From Rhizobacter sp. Root1238 (GTDB taxonomy: Bacteria; Pseudomonadota; Gammaproteobacteria; Burkholderiales; Burkholderiaceae_C), in assembly GCF_001425825.1 (NCBI RefSeq), contig NZ_LMDM01000002.1, forward strand, positions 101,252 through 165,251: a stretch of 64,000 bases of DNA. The letters run 5' to 3'. Shown here in pieces: positions 8,979 through 18,050 of the stretch. Under the pieces are notes generated by a model. It saw nothing but the letters and a program-made list of their open reading frames with translations. It had not been told where the DNA came from and did no database searches. Numbering within the stretch: position 1 is the stretch's first letter; each line of letters opens with the position of its first letter. Made by a program: the position numbers and the translations under genes.

Positions 8979-9694
8979 GCGGCAGCCTGCGCTTTCATCA
9001 GCTTGTCGTGCGCGCGCTCGACGGTCGTCTGCGCCACCTTGTCGCGCAGGTAGACGGGCAGCGCATGCGCCGCATCGACGCGAACGCCCTGCGACCACAG
9101 CTGCGCGGCGACACGTGCCAGCGCCTCGGCCCGCGAGCGCGGCTGCGGCACGCGCTGAACCGACGGCGCGAGCGCGAGCCGGTCGCCGAAGGCCTCGAGC
9201 GCCGAGCCGGCGACCACCGCGGCCGGGTGGGCTTGCCAGAGCGCGTTGAAGGCTTCGATGCGCAGCAACGCGGGCGCAGAGGTCACCGTCCAGTGGCCAC
9301 CGTCCCAGCGGTACCAGCCGGCATAGATTTCGTCCATCCGCGCATCCATCGCGACGCAGACGTCGTCGGCACCGGTCTGCGCACGCGCGTCGTCGGCCAC
9401 CAGCATCAGGCTGTCGACCGGGATCACCGGCCTGTTCGCGCCGAACGCCAGCCCCTGGGCCACCGAGCAGGCGGTGCGCAGGCCGGTGAAGGCGCCCGGG
9501 CCACAGCCGAAGGCGATGGCGTCGATGTCGGCGAGCGCGAGGCCGTGCGCGGCCAGCAAGGCCATCAGTTCAGGAATCAGCCTGGCCGAGGCCTGGGGTC
9601 CACCCGCGCGATCGTGCGCGAGCTGAACCCCGGGCGCGACCAGCCCGACGCTCATCGCGTCGGTGGAGGTGTCGAAAGCCAGCAGCGTGCCCAT
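8975..9694 (-). CDS. tsaB: tRNA threonylcarbamoyladenosine complex protein TsaB
   Basis: This 239-residue Gcp/ASKHA-fold protein forms the TsaBDE complex that transfers threonylcarbamoyl to A37 of ANN-decoding tRNAs. The start 'LLAFDTSTDAMSVGLV' and 'FGCGPGAFTGLRTACSVAQGLAF' are diagnostic. Its partner enzyme TsaC lies about 5 kb away at 14.2-15.2 kb. It is the first gene of tsaB-rimI-udg and possibly of the GGDEF-EAL gene as well. No Shine-Dalgarno precedes the ATG; a -10-like TAGACT sits exactly 6 nt upstream, which suggests a leaderless transcript. Confidence 0.95.
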   Translation of the reverse strand: MGTLLAFDTSTDAMSVGLVAPGVQLAHDRAGGPQASARLIPELMALLAAHGLALADIDAIAFGCGPGAFTGLRTACSVAQGLAFGANRPVIPVDSLMLVADDARAQTGADDVCVAMDARMDEIYAGWYRWDGGHWTVTSAPALLRIEAFNALWQAHPAAVVAGSALEAFGDRLALAPSVQRVPQPRSRAEALARVAAQLWSQGVRVDAAHALPVYLRDKVAQTTVERAHDKLMKAQAAA

Positions 9695-9735
9695 GCCGAC
9701 AGTCTAAAGCCCGGGGTGCGTGCGATCATCACGCG

Positions 9736-11157
9736 ATGGGGTATCTAGGGAGACGCATGCTGCTGGGCGCCGTCGGTCTGTGGGCCGGGGTGTCGGCATG
9801 GGCCGTCCCGCTGCCGATCGAGGCCGAGGTGGCGCTCGACGCCGCCCGGGTGCCGCGCGAGGCGATGGTCGCCTGGGTGCAGGAGGTCGGCGCGAGCGCG
9901 CCGCGGCTCGACTGGCAGGCGCGCCAGCCGGTCAACCCGGCCTCGCTGATGAAGCTGCTGACCACCTCGGCCGCGCTCGAACTGCTGGGCCCGGCCTGGA
10001 GCTGGTCGACACCGGTCTGGCTGCAGGGCACCGTGCGCCGGCCGGGGCCGCACGGCGTGCTCGACGGCGACCTGGTGATCCGCGGCACCGGCGACCCGAA
10101 GCTGGTGCCCGAGCGGCTGTGGATGATGCTGCGCCGCGTGCAGCAGCTCGGCGTGCGCGAGATCCGCGGCGACATCGTGCTCGACCGCAGCGCATTCCGC
10201 CCGTCGTTGCAGAACCCGGCCGACTTCGACGGCGATCCGCTGCGGCCGTACAACGTGCAGCCCGATGCGCTGATGCTGAACTTCAAGTCGCTGACGCTCA
10301 GCTTCGTGCCCGACGCGCCGGCCGGCGTCGCCCGCATCACCGCCGACGTGCCGTTGTCCGGGCTGCAGCTCGACGACAGCGTGCCGCTGATCGCCGGCCC
10401 CTGCGACGACTGGCGCGCCCCGCTGATGCTCGACGTCGCCGACCCGGCCCGGCTGAAGGTGGCCGGCGGCTTCCGCACGCTGTGCGGCGAGAAGACGTGG
10501 TCGATTGCCTGGCCCGAGCCGCAGCGCTACAGCGAGCGGCTGCTGCGCGGGCTGTGGAGCGAGATGGGCGGCAAGCTGACCGGCAAGGTGCGCGACGGCA
10601 CGGCGCCGAGCACGCCGCCGAGCTTCGAGCTGGTGTCGCCGCCGCTGGCCGAGGTGATCCGCGACATCAACAAGTACAGCAACAACGTGATGGCGCAGCA
10701 GCTGTTCCTGACGCTCGGGCTGACGCAGCGCGGCCTGGGTTCGCCGGAGCTCGCGCGCGAGGTGCTGCGCCAGTGGGTGGCCGAGCGCTGGCCCGATGCG
10801 GCGCCGTCGGTCGCTGTCGACAACGGCTCGGGGCTGTCGCGCGATTCGCGCGTCACCGCCCAGTTGCTCGGCCGCGTGCTGCAGGCCGACTGGGCCGGGC
10901 CGGCGATGCCGGAGCTGATGAGCTCGCTGCCGGTCAGCGGGCTCGACGGCACGATGAAGCGCTCGCGCGCGACGCTCGGCCGCGCGCACCTGAAGACCGG
11001 CTCGCTGAAGGACGTGGCCGGCATCGCCGGCTACGTGCTGGGCCAGAGCGGCCGGCGCTACATCGTCGTGGCGATCGTCAACCACCCGAATGCGAATGCG
11101 GCCCGGCCGGCCCTCGACGCCCTCACCCAGTGGGTGATGAACGACGTCGTCAACTGA
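9736..11157 (+). CDS. dacB: D-Ala-D-Ala carboxypeptidase/endopeptidase (PBP4 family)
   Basis: This 473-residue periplasmic low-molecular-mass penicillin-binding protein has the three catalytic motifs of class C PBPs. They are SLMK (acylating Ser, near residue 73), SNN (KYSNNVMAQQ) and KTG (LKTGSLKDVAG). It trims or opens peptidoglycan cross-links. The signal peptide MGYLGRRMLLGAVGLWAGVSAWA needs the RR, which favours the ATG at 9736. That ATG has no Shine-Dalgarno but a TGC-GATCAT box 6 nt upstream. An ATG at 9757 has a nearby AGGGAG but would lose the positively charged n-region. It is divergent from tsaB with only 41 nt between start codons. Confidence 0.93.
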   Translation: MGYLGRRMLLGAVGLWAGVSAWAVPLPIEAEVALDAARVPREAMVAWVQEVGASAPRLDWQARQPVNPASLMKLLTTSAALELLGPAWSWSTPVWLQGTVRRPGPHGVLDGDLVIRGTGDPKLVPERLWMMLRRVQQLGVREIRGDIVLDRSAFRPSLQNPADFDGDPLRPYNVQPDALMLNFKSLTLSFVPDAPAGVARITADVPLSGLQLDDSVPLIAGPCDDWRAPLMLDVADPARLKVAGGFRTLCGEKTWSIAWPEPQRYSERLLRGLWSEMGGKLTGKVRDGTAPSTPPSFELVSPPLAEVIRDINKYSNNVMAQQLFLTLGLTQRGLGSPELAREVLRQWVAERWPDAAPSVAVDNGSGLSRDSRVTAQLLGRVLQADWAGPAMPELMSSLPVSGLDGTMKRSRATLGRAHLKTGSLKDVAGIAGYVLGQSGRRYIVVAIVNHPNANAARPALDALTQWVMNDVVN

Positions 11158-11166
11158 CCTGGCCGG

Positions 11167-11838
11167 TCAGAACCGGTAGCCGACCGACAGGTTGGTCGAG
11201 ATCGGGTCCAGCTTCGTGTCGATCGACTGTCCGGTCGACAGCTTGGTCGTCGTCTTCAGGTAGGTCTTGATGACCGAGCCGTCGACGAACCAGTGCTCGT
11301 TGAACTGGTAGCTCAGGCCGAGCTGGAACGACGGTCCGAAGGCCGAATCCACCGACATCGTGGTCGGCGCACCGCCCGGGTTGGTCAGCGCGGTCAGCGT
11401 GCCCGAGCCTTCCTCGCCGTAGAAGTGCGCATAGGTCAGGCCGGCGCCGACGTAAGGGCGAAACGGCGAGCTCGCTTCCAGGAAGCGGTACTGCGCGAAC
11501 AGCGTCGGCGACACCTGCTTGATCGTGCCCAGCTTGCCGACGCCCGACAGTGAGCCGTCGCCGACCACCTCGTGCTTGTAGGGCAGGCCGGCGAAGAACT
11601 CCAGCGAGACGCTGTCGGTCAGCATGTAGCCGAGCGTGAAGATCGCCTGCGTGTCGCTCTTCACGTCGACCTTGCTGTTGGGCAGGCTGGAGGCGCTCAG
11701 GTCATCGCTCTTCACCTGCGGCGCGATCTGGTTGGCGCCGGCCTTCACCATCCAGGTGCCGGCCGATTGCGCGAGCGCCGCGGTGCTGCCGGACAGTGCC
11801 AGCGCCGCGATCGCAAGGGTCTTGATGCCATGGGTCAT
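11167..11838 (-). CDS. OmpW family outer-membrane beta-barrel protein
   Basis: This 223-residue protein has a cleavable signal peptide (ALALSGSTAALAQ) and alternating amphipathic strands. It carries OmpW signatures: 'GYMLTDSVSLEFFAGLPYKHEV', 'FRPYVGAGLTYAHFY', 'QLGLSYQFNEHWFVDGSV', and a terminal aromatic residue (SVGYRF) as recognised by the BAM machinery. OmpW proteins form small eight-stranded barrels with a hydrophobic channel. AAAGGAC precedes the ATG. The stop is 9 nt from the dacB stop on the other strand, so the two genes are convergent. Confidence 0.9.
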   Translation of the reverse strand: MTHGIKTLAIAALALSGSTAALAQSAGTWMVKAGANQIAPQVKSDDLSASSLPNSKVDVKSDTQAIFTLGYMLTDSVSLEFFAGLPYKHEVVGDGSLSGVGKLGTIKQVSPTLFAQYRFLEASSPFRPYVGAGLTYAHFYGEEGSGTLTALTNPGGAPTTMSVDSAFGPSFQLGLSYQFNEHWFVDGSVIKTYLKTTTKLSTGQSIDTKLDPISTNLSVGYRF

Positions 11839-11876
11839 GGGATGTCCTTTGGGTGGGCAGATCGATGGGCGCGGGC

Positions 11877-12968
11877 TCAGAGCCAGCCGCTTTCGACCAT
11901 GCGCTTGGCGACGAACCGCGCGAGCAACTGGTAGGCGAACGGCGTCGGGTGCACCGTGTCGGCGAATTCGTAGTGCGAGGTGTCGCCGGCGATCAGCGTG
12001 TTGGTGGAGCAGACCAGCGAGCTGGCGAACAGCGTCGCGGTCAGCTTGGCCAGGTCGCAGGCCGGCGTCGTCACGTTGGTCAGGCCGTAGAGCTGCGGCT
12101 GGGCGACCTGGTCGCGGCCTTGCGTGTAGGCATCGACCTCGAGCACGCCGCTGGTGCCGGCCAGCCCGGTGTGCAACTGGGCATTGAAGGTCGTGACCAT
12201 CGTGCTGATCAGGCCCTGCGTCGCGGCCGGCAGCGCGTAGGCGAGGGGCGTCTGGCTGACGTCGGGCAGGTTGACGACCACCACGTGGGTCGCGCCATTG
12301 GCCAGGATCAGTGCCTTGATGTAGCCAGCCAGTTGCGCGCCGGCCACGCCCATGGCCGTGACGGCGGCCGTGCCACCGGCGACAGGGTCGGGGTTGGCGC
12401 CTGCCGTGGCGAGGTTGATGAACACATCGTTGCCGCCAGCCATCACGGTGACCAGTTCGGTACCGCTGAACTTGCCGCCGACAGCGGTCAGGTGGTTGCC
12501 GATCTGCGTGACGACCGGCACGGTGAGCTGGCCGACGGCACCGCTCGGGTCACCCGGAAGCAACGCCTTGTTGCCCGGGCCGATCGGGTTGGTGACGCGC
12601 GCGCCGCCCTGGGCATAGCCGTAACAGCCCGCATGGTTCGTGATGGCCTGCCCGAAACCGGCCGTCGCCAGCGCGCCGGACGGTTCCAACCCGGTCTGTG
12701 CCGCGCACGGTGCGCCGGTGCCGGCTTGTGCGGACAGCAGTTCCGTCCAGTTCTTGCCGGTCGGGCCGTTGACGGTGTACTTGCCGCCGCCCGAGGCGGC
12801 CACGAGCCCCGGTGTCGCATAGGAGCCGACGTCGCTCAGGCTGTCACCGAACGACACCATCGCGGTGTACTTCACGCGCGGCGACTGGTCGCCGTCGCCA
12901 CCGCCGCCACACGCGGCGAGCAGCAGCGACGCCAGCGTCACCGCACCCCAGGAACGGATGTTCTTCAT
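11877..12968 (-). CDS. SGNH/GDSL-family esterase-like lipoprotein
   Basis: This 363-residue predicted lipoprotein has lipobox LLAAC (Cys20). All SGNH blocks are visible: FGDSLSD with nucleophile Ser43, GGND (Asn180), and D337-x-x-H340 in DTVHPT. It is therefore a plausible active secreted lipase, esterase or acyl-hydrolase; the substrate cannot be told. It lies 38 nt downstream of... the ompW start on the same strand, so it is transcribed before ompW. The paralogous gene at 13129-14124 lies immediately upstream. The start MKNIRSWG is chosen over a longer frame because it begins the signal peptide. Confidence 0.87.
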   Translation of the reverse strand: MKNIRSWGAVTLASLLLAACGGGGDGDQSPRVKYTAMVSFGDSLSDVGSYATPGLVAASGGGKYTVNGPTGKNWTELLSAQAGTGAPCAAQTGLEPSGALATAGFGQAITNHAGCYGYAQGGARVTNPIGPGNKALLPGDPSGAVGQLTVPVVTQIGNHLTAVGGKFSGTELVTVMAGGNDVFINLATAGANPDPVAGGTAAVTAMGVAGAQLAGYIKALILANGATHVVVVNLPDVSQTPLAYALPAATQGLISTMVTTFNAQLHTGLAGTSGVLEVDAYTQGRDQVAQPQLYGLTNVTTPACDLAKLTATLFASSLVCSTNTLIAGDTSHYEFADTVHPTPFAYQLLARFVAKRMVESGWL

Positions 12969-13128
12969 GCAGACCCCTTGTTGGATCGGCGGGCGCACCG
13001 AGGAGCCCGCCTGTCGTGATGCAACGTGCGCGTCGGCGCACAAAGCTGCCGCCGACTATAGAGAGGCACCGTCCCGGCGCCTCATCGGAGAAACCCGCTC
13101 GCCGTGTAAAGAAGCGTGGCCGAGTGCT

Positions 13129-14124
13129 TCAGAAGGGGTTGTTGACGGCGCGGCTGGCGGCCATCGAGCCGAGCTGGCTGTGCGCCGCCGGGCTGAAGTG
13201 CAGGTCGTCGGCCCACAGCCAGGAGTAGGCCGTCGCGTCGAGGGTGCCCGATTCGGGTACCTTCTTCAGCGTCGTGTCGGTGCAGGTCGGCAGCGCGGCC
13301 GTGGTGACGCAGGCGGCGGTGTTGAAGTTCGCCAGCGAGTAGTTCGGGTAGTTGCGCACCATGTCCTGCAGGCGCTCGTCGAACACCACCAGGCCGACCG
13401 ACTTGCCGCCCTCCTTCACCTCTTCGAGCTTCAGCCGCAGCGCGGCATTGAACTGGAAGCTGAGCGCCGACAGGAAGGCCGCGCGGCCCGGGTTCGCCAG
13501 GTCTTCCTTGCCCGCATACGGCGTCAGGCCCTGGTCGGGCGCGGTCGACACGATCACCTTCGCGCCGAGATCGGACAGCCGGATGATCTGCGCGCCCAGC
13601 GCATCGCCGGCCGCGGCGGCGGCCGCCTGCAGCTCGTTCGTGCCTTGGCCGGGGTACTGCTGGTACAGCGCGATGATGTCGTTGGCGCCGGCCATCACCG
13701 TGACGAGATCGGTGTTCGACAGCGAGTCGCCGGAGGTGAACTGCGTGATCTGCGATGCGACGTCGTTGACTCCGGCGCCCACGGTCGCGAGCGTGCGAGC
13801 GGTGACCGCGGCGCTGTTCGGGTTGCATTCCGCGAAGACCAGGCCGAAGGTGCCGGCGACGTTCTGGATCCAGATCGGATTGACGCGGCAGTCCGTGCTC
13901 GGCGTGGGCGGGGTGGTGGTGGAGTCGTAGACGACCCCGTTGATGCTGTACTTGGCGCCGGTGATGGTCATCACGCTGGCCTCGTCGCCGAACGAGAGCA
14001 GCCGCCGCGGCACGAAGCGCTCGACCTGCGTGCCGCCGCCGCACGAGGCGAGCAGCGCGGTCGCCAGCAGTGCCGCGCCGAGGCGCACCCAGCCGTTTTG
14101 CTTCGGATCAGCCTTGAAAATCAT
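13129..14124 (-). CDS. SGNH/GDSL-like lipoprotein with altered nucleophile motif
   Basis: This 331-residue paralogue of the preceding lipoprotein has lipobox LLASC (Cys28). The shared features are an 'SFGD' block, 'TGAKYSINGVVYDS' (compare KYTVNGP in the neighbour), 'LVTVMAGANDIIAL' and a C-terminal DDLH. The GDS block reads FGDEAS (residues 45-50). The position of the catalytic serine is Glu48, with the nearest serine two residues later. Either Ser50 acts in a shifted loop or the protein has lost hydrolase activity. The start at 14124 begins the signal peptide; the longer frame upstream is antisense or out of phase with tsaC. Confidence 0.8.
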   Translation of the reverse strand: MIFKADPKQNGWVRLGAALLATALLASCGGGTQVERFVPRRLLSFGDEASVMTITGAKYSINGVVYDSTTTPPTPSTDCRVNPIWIQNVAGTFGLVFAECNPNSAAVTARTLATVGAGVNDVASQITQFTSGDSLSNTDLVTVMAGANDIIALYQQYPGQGTNELQAAAAAAGDALGAQIIRLSDLGAKVIVSTAPDQGLTPYAGKEDLANPGRAAFLSALSFQFNAALRLKLEEVKEGGKSVGLVVFDERLQDMVRNYPNYSLANFNTAACVTTAALPTCTDTTLKKVPESGTLDATAYSWLWADDLHFSPAAHSQLGSMAASRAVNNPF

Positions 14125-14174
14125 GAACACTCCAGACGGGAAACGGTGAGGGTGGGTTGGGATGGGGCGCCGCC

Positions 14175-15173
14175 TCAGGCGGCGGCAGCCCGTTGCAGGC
14201 GGTCGCGCACGCCGTCCCATTCGGGTTCGGCGGGCGGCTCTTCCACCCAGATCAGATGCACGCCCTCGGCATCGAGTTCGCGCAGCGCGGAAAAAAGTTC
14301 GTGGGCTGCCTGCGTTGCCTGCGACGGCATCGCGCGGTGGCGCAGCCCGCGCACCGCCTTGGCGGGCACGGTGCGCGAATATACCGCCAGCTTCAATGTC
14401 GAGCCTTCGAGCATCTGCAACGCCGTGTTCAGCATCGGGCCGGGCATCAGCCGCAGCTTGGCGCGCGGCGCGTAGTGCGCCTCGAGCGTGCCCGAAGCGC
14501 GCGGCGCCGCGTCGTCGCGGTCGGCCAGCGGCTGGCCGGCCGCGGCTTCGAGCTGCTGGCGCGTCAGCACGCCGGGACGCAGCAGCACCGGCCGGCCGCG
14601 CGAGCAGTCGACGATGCTCGATTCGATGCCGACCTCGCAATCGCCGCCATCGAGCACCGGCAGCGCGTCGCCGAATTCCTCGACGACGTGCGCCGCGCGC
14701 GTCGGGCTGATGCGCCCGAAGCGGTTCGCACTCGGCGCCGCCAGGCCCGGCACGCCCAGCGCCTTGGCCTCGCGCAGCAGCGCCTGCGCGACCGGGTGCG
14801 ACGGGCAGCGCAGGCCGATGCTGTCCTGCCCGCCAGCCGACGCGCTGGCGACGCCGGGCGCGCGCGGCACGATCAGCGTCAGCGGCCCGGGCCAGAAGCG
14901 GGCCGCCAGCCGCTGCGCGACGGCCGGCCAGTCGGCGGCGAACACCTGTGCCGACCCGACGTCGCCGACGTGCACGATCAGCGGGTGGTCGGCCGGCCGA
15001 CCCTTGGCGGCGAAGATCTTCGCGACCGCGGCATCGTCGTCGGCACGCGCGGCCAGGCCGTAGACCGTCTCGGTCGGCATGCCGACCAGCTCGCCGTCGG
15101 CCAGCGCGCGGGCGGCCTGCCGCACCGCGTCCGCGGTGCGGGCGTCGGAAGGGTCGCGGGCATCGAGCAGCAC
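14175..15173 (-). CDS. tsaC: L-threonylcarbamoyladenylate synthase, Sua5 type
   Basis: This 332-residue enzyme makes threonylcarbamoyl-AMP from threonine, bicarbonate and ATP, the first step of t6A tRNA modification. The YrdC domain occupies residues ~10-200, with 'GMPTETVYGLAARADD', 'KGRPADHPLIVHV', 'FWPGPLTLIV', 'IGLRCPSHPVA' and 'APSANRFGRISPT'. The C-terminal ~110 residues form the additional Sua5 domain (HYAPRAKLRL). It follows purK by 31 nt on the same strand. This predicts a purE-purK-tsaC transcript, an arrangement common in Burkholderiales. Confidence 0.93.
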   Translation of the reverse strand: MLLDARDPSDARTADAVRQAARALADGELVGMPTETVYGLAARADDDAAVAKIFAAKGRPADHPLIVHVGDVGSAQVFAADWPAVAQRLAARFWPGPLTLIVPRAPGVASASAGGQDSIGLRCPSHPVAQALLREAKALGVPGLAAPSANRFGRISPTRAAHVVEEFGDALPVLDGGDCEVGIESSIVDCSRGRPVLLRPGVLTRQQLEAAAGQPLADRDDAAPRASGTLEAHYAPRAKLRLMPGPMLNTALQMLEGSTLKLAVYSRTVPAKAVRGLRHRAMPSQATQAAHELFSALRELDAEGVHLIWVEEPPAEPEWDGVRDRLQRAAAA

Positions 15174-15204
15174 GTCGGGTCCTCGGCTCAGTCGGTCGCG
15201 GCGA

Positions 15205-16368
15205 TCACCAGGCCGCGAGGCCCAGGTGCTCGGCGGCCTGCAGCGCCACCGCGTTGGCGAACTCGGCCGTTGCGGCGGTGACGGTCAGGTGGCCCATCTT
15301 GCGGCCCGGGCGGGCGCTGGCCTTGCCGTACAGGTGCAGGTGCACGCCCGGCAGCGCAAGCACGGCGGCCCAGTCGGGTTCCGCTTCGGCGGCGCCGTCG
15401 CGGAACCACAGGTCGCCCAGCAGGTTCAGCATCACCGCCGGCGAATGCAGCCGCGGCGCGGCCAGCGGGGCGCCGGCCAGCGTGCGCACCTGCAGGTCGA
15501 ACTGCGACTGGTCGCAGGCGTCCAGCGTGTAGTGGCCGGAGTTGTGCGGGCGCGGCGCCATTTCGTTGGCGACCAGCCGGCCGTCCTTCAGCACGAAGAA
15601 CTCGACGCACAGCACGCCGACGTAGCCGAGCGTCGCGGCGATGCGGCCCGCATGCGCGATGGCCTGCTGCTGCACGTCGGGCGTCACGTCGGGCGAGGGC
15701 ACGCGCGTCACCGCGAGGATGCCGTCGCGGTGCAGGTTCTGCTGCAGCGGGAAGTGCACGCTCGCGCCGTCGGCGCCGCGCGCGACGATGACGCTGACTT
15801 CATAGGCCAGCGGCAGCATCTGCTCGAGCACGCACGGCACCTGCTTCAGCGCGTCCCATGCGGCGGCCAGCGCCGCGCGGTCGGCCACCCGCACCTGGCC
15901 CTTGCCGTCGTAGCCGAGGCGCGCGGTCTTCAGGATGCCGGGCAGCAGCGCGGCGTCGACGGCCTCGAGCTGGTCGCGGGTCTCGATCAGCACGAACGGG
16001 GCGCACGGCACGTTGCAGCGGCCGAAGTGCGCCTTCTCGGCGGCCCGGTCCTGGCACACCGCGACCGCATCGCCCGACGGCGCCACCGGCCGCATCGCGG
16101 CCAGCGTGCGCAGCGCGGCGGCGGGCACGTTCTCGAATTCGGTGGTGACGGCCGCGCTGACGGCGCCCAGGTGCGCGAGACCGGTCGCGTCGAGGTAGTC
16201 GGCCTGCACATGGTGGTGCGCGACCAGGCCGGCCGGGCTCGCCGCATCGGGGTCCAGCACCGCGGTGGCGTAGCCCATCTGCTGCGCGGCATGCACGAAC
16301 ATGCGGCCGAGCTGGCCGCCGCCCATCACGCCGAGCGTCTGGCCGGGTGGAATGAAGCGCAGCGTCAT
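15205..16368 (-). CDS. purK: 5-(carboxyamino)imidazole ribonucleotide synthase
   Basis: This 387-residue ATP-grasp enzyme carboxylates AIR to N5-CAIR using bicarbonate and ATP in purine synthesis. The N-terminus '[21 protein letters not shown]', the central '[18 protein letters not shown]' loop and '[22 protein letters not shown]' are characteristic. The ATG overlaps the stop of purE (ATGA), so the two enzymes that act consecutively are translationally coupled. Confidence 0.97.
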   Translation of the reverse strand: MTLRFIPPGQTLGVMGGGQLGRMFVHAAQQMGYATAVLDPDAASPAGLVAHHHVQADYLDATGLAHLGAVSAAVTTEFENVPAAALRTLAAMRPVAPSGDAVAVCQDRAAEKAHFGRCNVPCAPFVLIETRDQLEAVDAALLPGILKTARLGYDGKGQVRVADRAALAAAWDALKQVPCVLEQMLPLAYEVSVIVARGADGASVHFPLQQNLHRDGILAVTRVPSPDVTPDVQQQAIAHAGRIAATLGYVGVLCVEFFVLKDGRLVANEMAPRPHNSGHYTLDACDQSQFDLQVRTLAGAPLAAPRLHSPAVMLNLLGDLWFRDGAAEAEPDWAAVLALPGVHLHLYGKASARPGRKMGHLTVTAATAEFANAVALQAAEHLGLAAW

Positions 16369-16859
16369 TTCAACTCGGCACTCATGGCGCGCGCGACCTC
16401 GGTCTGGCGGGCGCGGTAGGCCTCGAGCTGGCTGCGCAGCGCGGGCTGGTCGCAGGCCAGCATCGCGACCGCGAACAGCGCGGCATTGGCTGCGCCGGCG
16501 CTGCCGATCGCGAAGGTCGCGACCGGGATGCCCTTGGGCATCTGCACGATGGAATGCAGCGAATCGACGCCCTGCAGGTGGCGGCTCGCGACCGGCACGC
16601 CGAGCACCGGCACCGTGGTCTTCGCGGCCAGCATGCCGGGCAGGTGGGCGGCGCCGCCGGCCCCGGCGATGATGGCCCGCAACCCGCGCGCGGCGGCCGT
16701 TTCGGCGTAGGCGAACATGTCGTCGGGCATGCGGTGGGCAGAGACCACACGCGCCTCGTAGGGCACGCCGAACTCGGCGAGAATCTCGGTCGCGAGGCGC
16801 AGGGTCTCCCAGTCGCTGCTGGAACCCATCACCACGCCAACCACGGGGGCGCTGCTCAC
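16365..16859 (-). CDS. purE: N5-carboxyaminoimidazole ribonucleotide mutase
   Basis: This 164-residue enzyme converts N5-CAIR to CAIR. The active-site segments GSSSDW, SAHRMPD and the Gly/Ala-rich '[14 protein letters not shown]' are present. The start is a GTG at 16859, with GGAG about 7 nt upstream; no in-frame ATG fits the conserved N-terminus. It is the first gene of purE-purK-tsaC. A TACAAT box at 16889-16894 (reverse strand) about 30 nt upstream is a candidate -10. The long frame reaching 17942 is antisense to the thioredoxin gene. Confidence 0.95.
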   Translation of the reverse strand: MSSAPVVGVVMGSSSDWETLRLATEILAEFGVPYEARVVSAHRMPDDMFAYAETAAARGLRAIIAGAGGAAHLPGMLAAKTTVPVLGVPVASRHLQGVDSLHSIVQMPKGIPVATFAIGSAGAANAALFAVAMLACDQPALRSQLEAYRARQTEVARAMSAELK

Positions 16860-16970
16860 GGCTCGCTCCAAGGGCTGAACAACCTTGAATTGTAGGCGGC
16901 GCGGCCCATCTGACTGATCGACACCAGAGCGCGACCTCCCAGCAGCCTCTCCTCCCTTTGCCGGAACACG

Positions 16971-17912
16971 ATGGACATCACGATTCAGAACTTCGAAGCC
17001 GACCTGATCAACGCCTCGGTCGAGCAGCCGGTGCTGCTGGACATCTGGGCGCCGTGGTGCGGCCCCTGCAAGGCGCTGACGCCGGTGCTCGAGAAGATCG
17101 AGGTCGCCTATGCCGGGCGCTTCAAGCTGGCCAAGCTGAATGCCGACGAGCAGCCGGAGATCTCCAGCCAGCTGTCGCAGATGTTCGGCGTGCGCAGCAT
17201 CCCGTTCTGCGTGCTGTTCAAGGGCGGCCAGCCGGTCGACGGCTTCGTCGGCGCGCTGCCCGAGGCGCAGGTGCGCGAATTCCTCGACCGGCACGTGCCG
17301 AGCGCCGAAGAGGCGGCCGCCGAGGAAGACCTGGCCGCGGCCGAGGAACTGCTCGCCGAGGGCGACGCCGACAGCGCGCTGGAGCGGCTGCAGGAGGCGG
17401 TGGCGATCGACCCGGCCAACGACGTCGCGCGCTACGACTACCTGCGCGCGCTGCTGACGATGGGGCGGGTCGACGATGCGCGTCGCGCGTTCGACCCGGT
17501 CGCGAGCAAGGTGATGCTGGATGCGCGGCTGGCCGCGGCCGGCCACTGGCTGGCGGCCTGCGAGAAGGCCGCATCGGCACGCAGCCCCGATCAGCTGGCG
17601 GCGGCGATCGCCGCCAGCAAGCGCGATTTCGACGCGCGTTTCGAGCTGGCGCAGACCCACTTCGCCGCGCAGCGCTTCACGCAGGCGATGGACGAGCTGC
17701 TCGAGATCGTGATGCGCGACAAGGCCTGGAACGGCGAGCTCGCGCGCAAGACCTACGTCGCGATCCTCGAGCTGATGAGCAAGCCGGCACCGGCCAAGGC
17801 CGAAGCGGCGGCCCCGAAGGGCGCGGTCGAGGTGGCGGGCAAGGTCAACACCGCACCGGCCGATCCGGTGGTCGACCAGTACCGGCGCAAGCTGAGCATG
17901 GCGCTGTTCTGA
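16971..17912 (+). CDS. CnoX/YbbN-like thioredoxin-domain co-chaperone
   Basis: This 313-residue protein has an N-terminal thioredoxin domain (1-110, active site WCGPC at Cys30 and Cys33, cis-Pro in SIPFCV) and a C-terminal helical TPR-like region. In E. coli, CnoX/YbbN protects unfolded substrates from oxidation and passes them to GroEL and DnaK. The intact CGPC implies the redox site is usable. The gene is divergent from purE with 111 nt between them. An Ala/Lys-rich linker ([16 protein letters not shown]) precedes the last helix. Confidence 0.88.
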   Translation: MDITIQNFEADLINASVEQPVLLDIWAPWCGPCKALTPVLEKIEVAYAGRFKLAKLNADEQPEISSQLSQMFGVRSIPFCVLFKGGQPVDGFVGALPEAQVREFLDRHVPSAEEAAAEEDLAAAEELLAEGDADSALERLQEAVAIDPANDVARYDYLRALLTMGRVDDARRAFDPVASKVMLDARLAAAGHWLAACEKAASARSPDQLAAAIAASKRDFDARFELAQTHFAAQRFTQAMDELLEIVMRDKAWNGELARKTYVAILELMSKPAPAKAEAAAPKGAVEVAGKVNTAPADPVVDQYRRKLSMALF

Positions 17913-17962
17913 GCCAGCCGCCGGCCGGCCTGAACCTGCCAACGGAGCCGCTCAGCCCGACC

Positions 17963-18050
17963 CTTCGACAGGCTCAGGATGATCGGGCCCTTCGACGGGC
18001 TCAGGTCCTTCGACAGGCTCAGGATGATCGGGCCCTTCGACAGGCTCAGG
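17963..18050. repeat. Four copies of the CTTCGACAGGCTCAGG element, as a 45-bp tandem duplication
   Basis: CTTCGACAGGCTCAGG or a one-base variant (CTTCGACGGGCTCAGG) occurs at 17963-17978, 17990-18005, 18008-18023 and 18035-18050. Copies 1-2 and 3-4 are 45 bp apart as a unit, so a pair has been duplicated. The sequence is an imperfect palindrome (CCCT...AGGG). Read on the reverse strand it would encode LSLSKG-type peptides, which are often seen in spurious gene calls. It lies in the convergent gap between the thioredoxin and TPR genes. I recall the element as a dispersed intergenic repeat in proteobacteria; its copy number here is not known. Confidence 0.85.
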
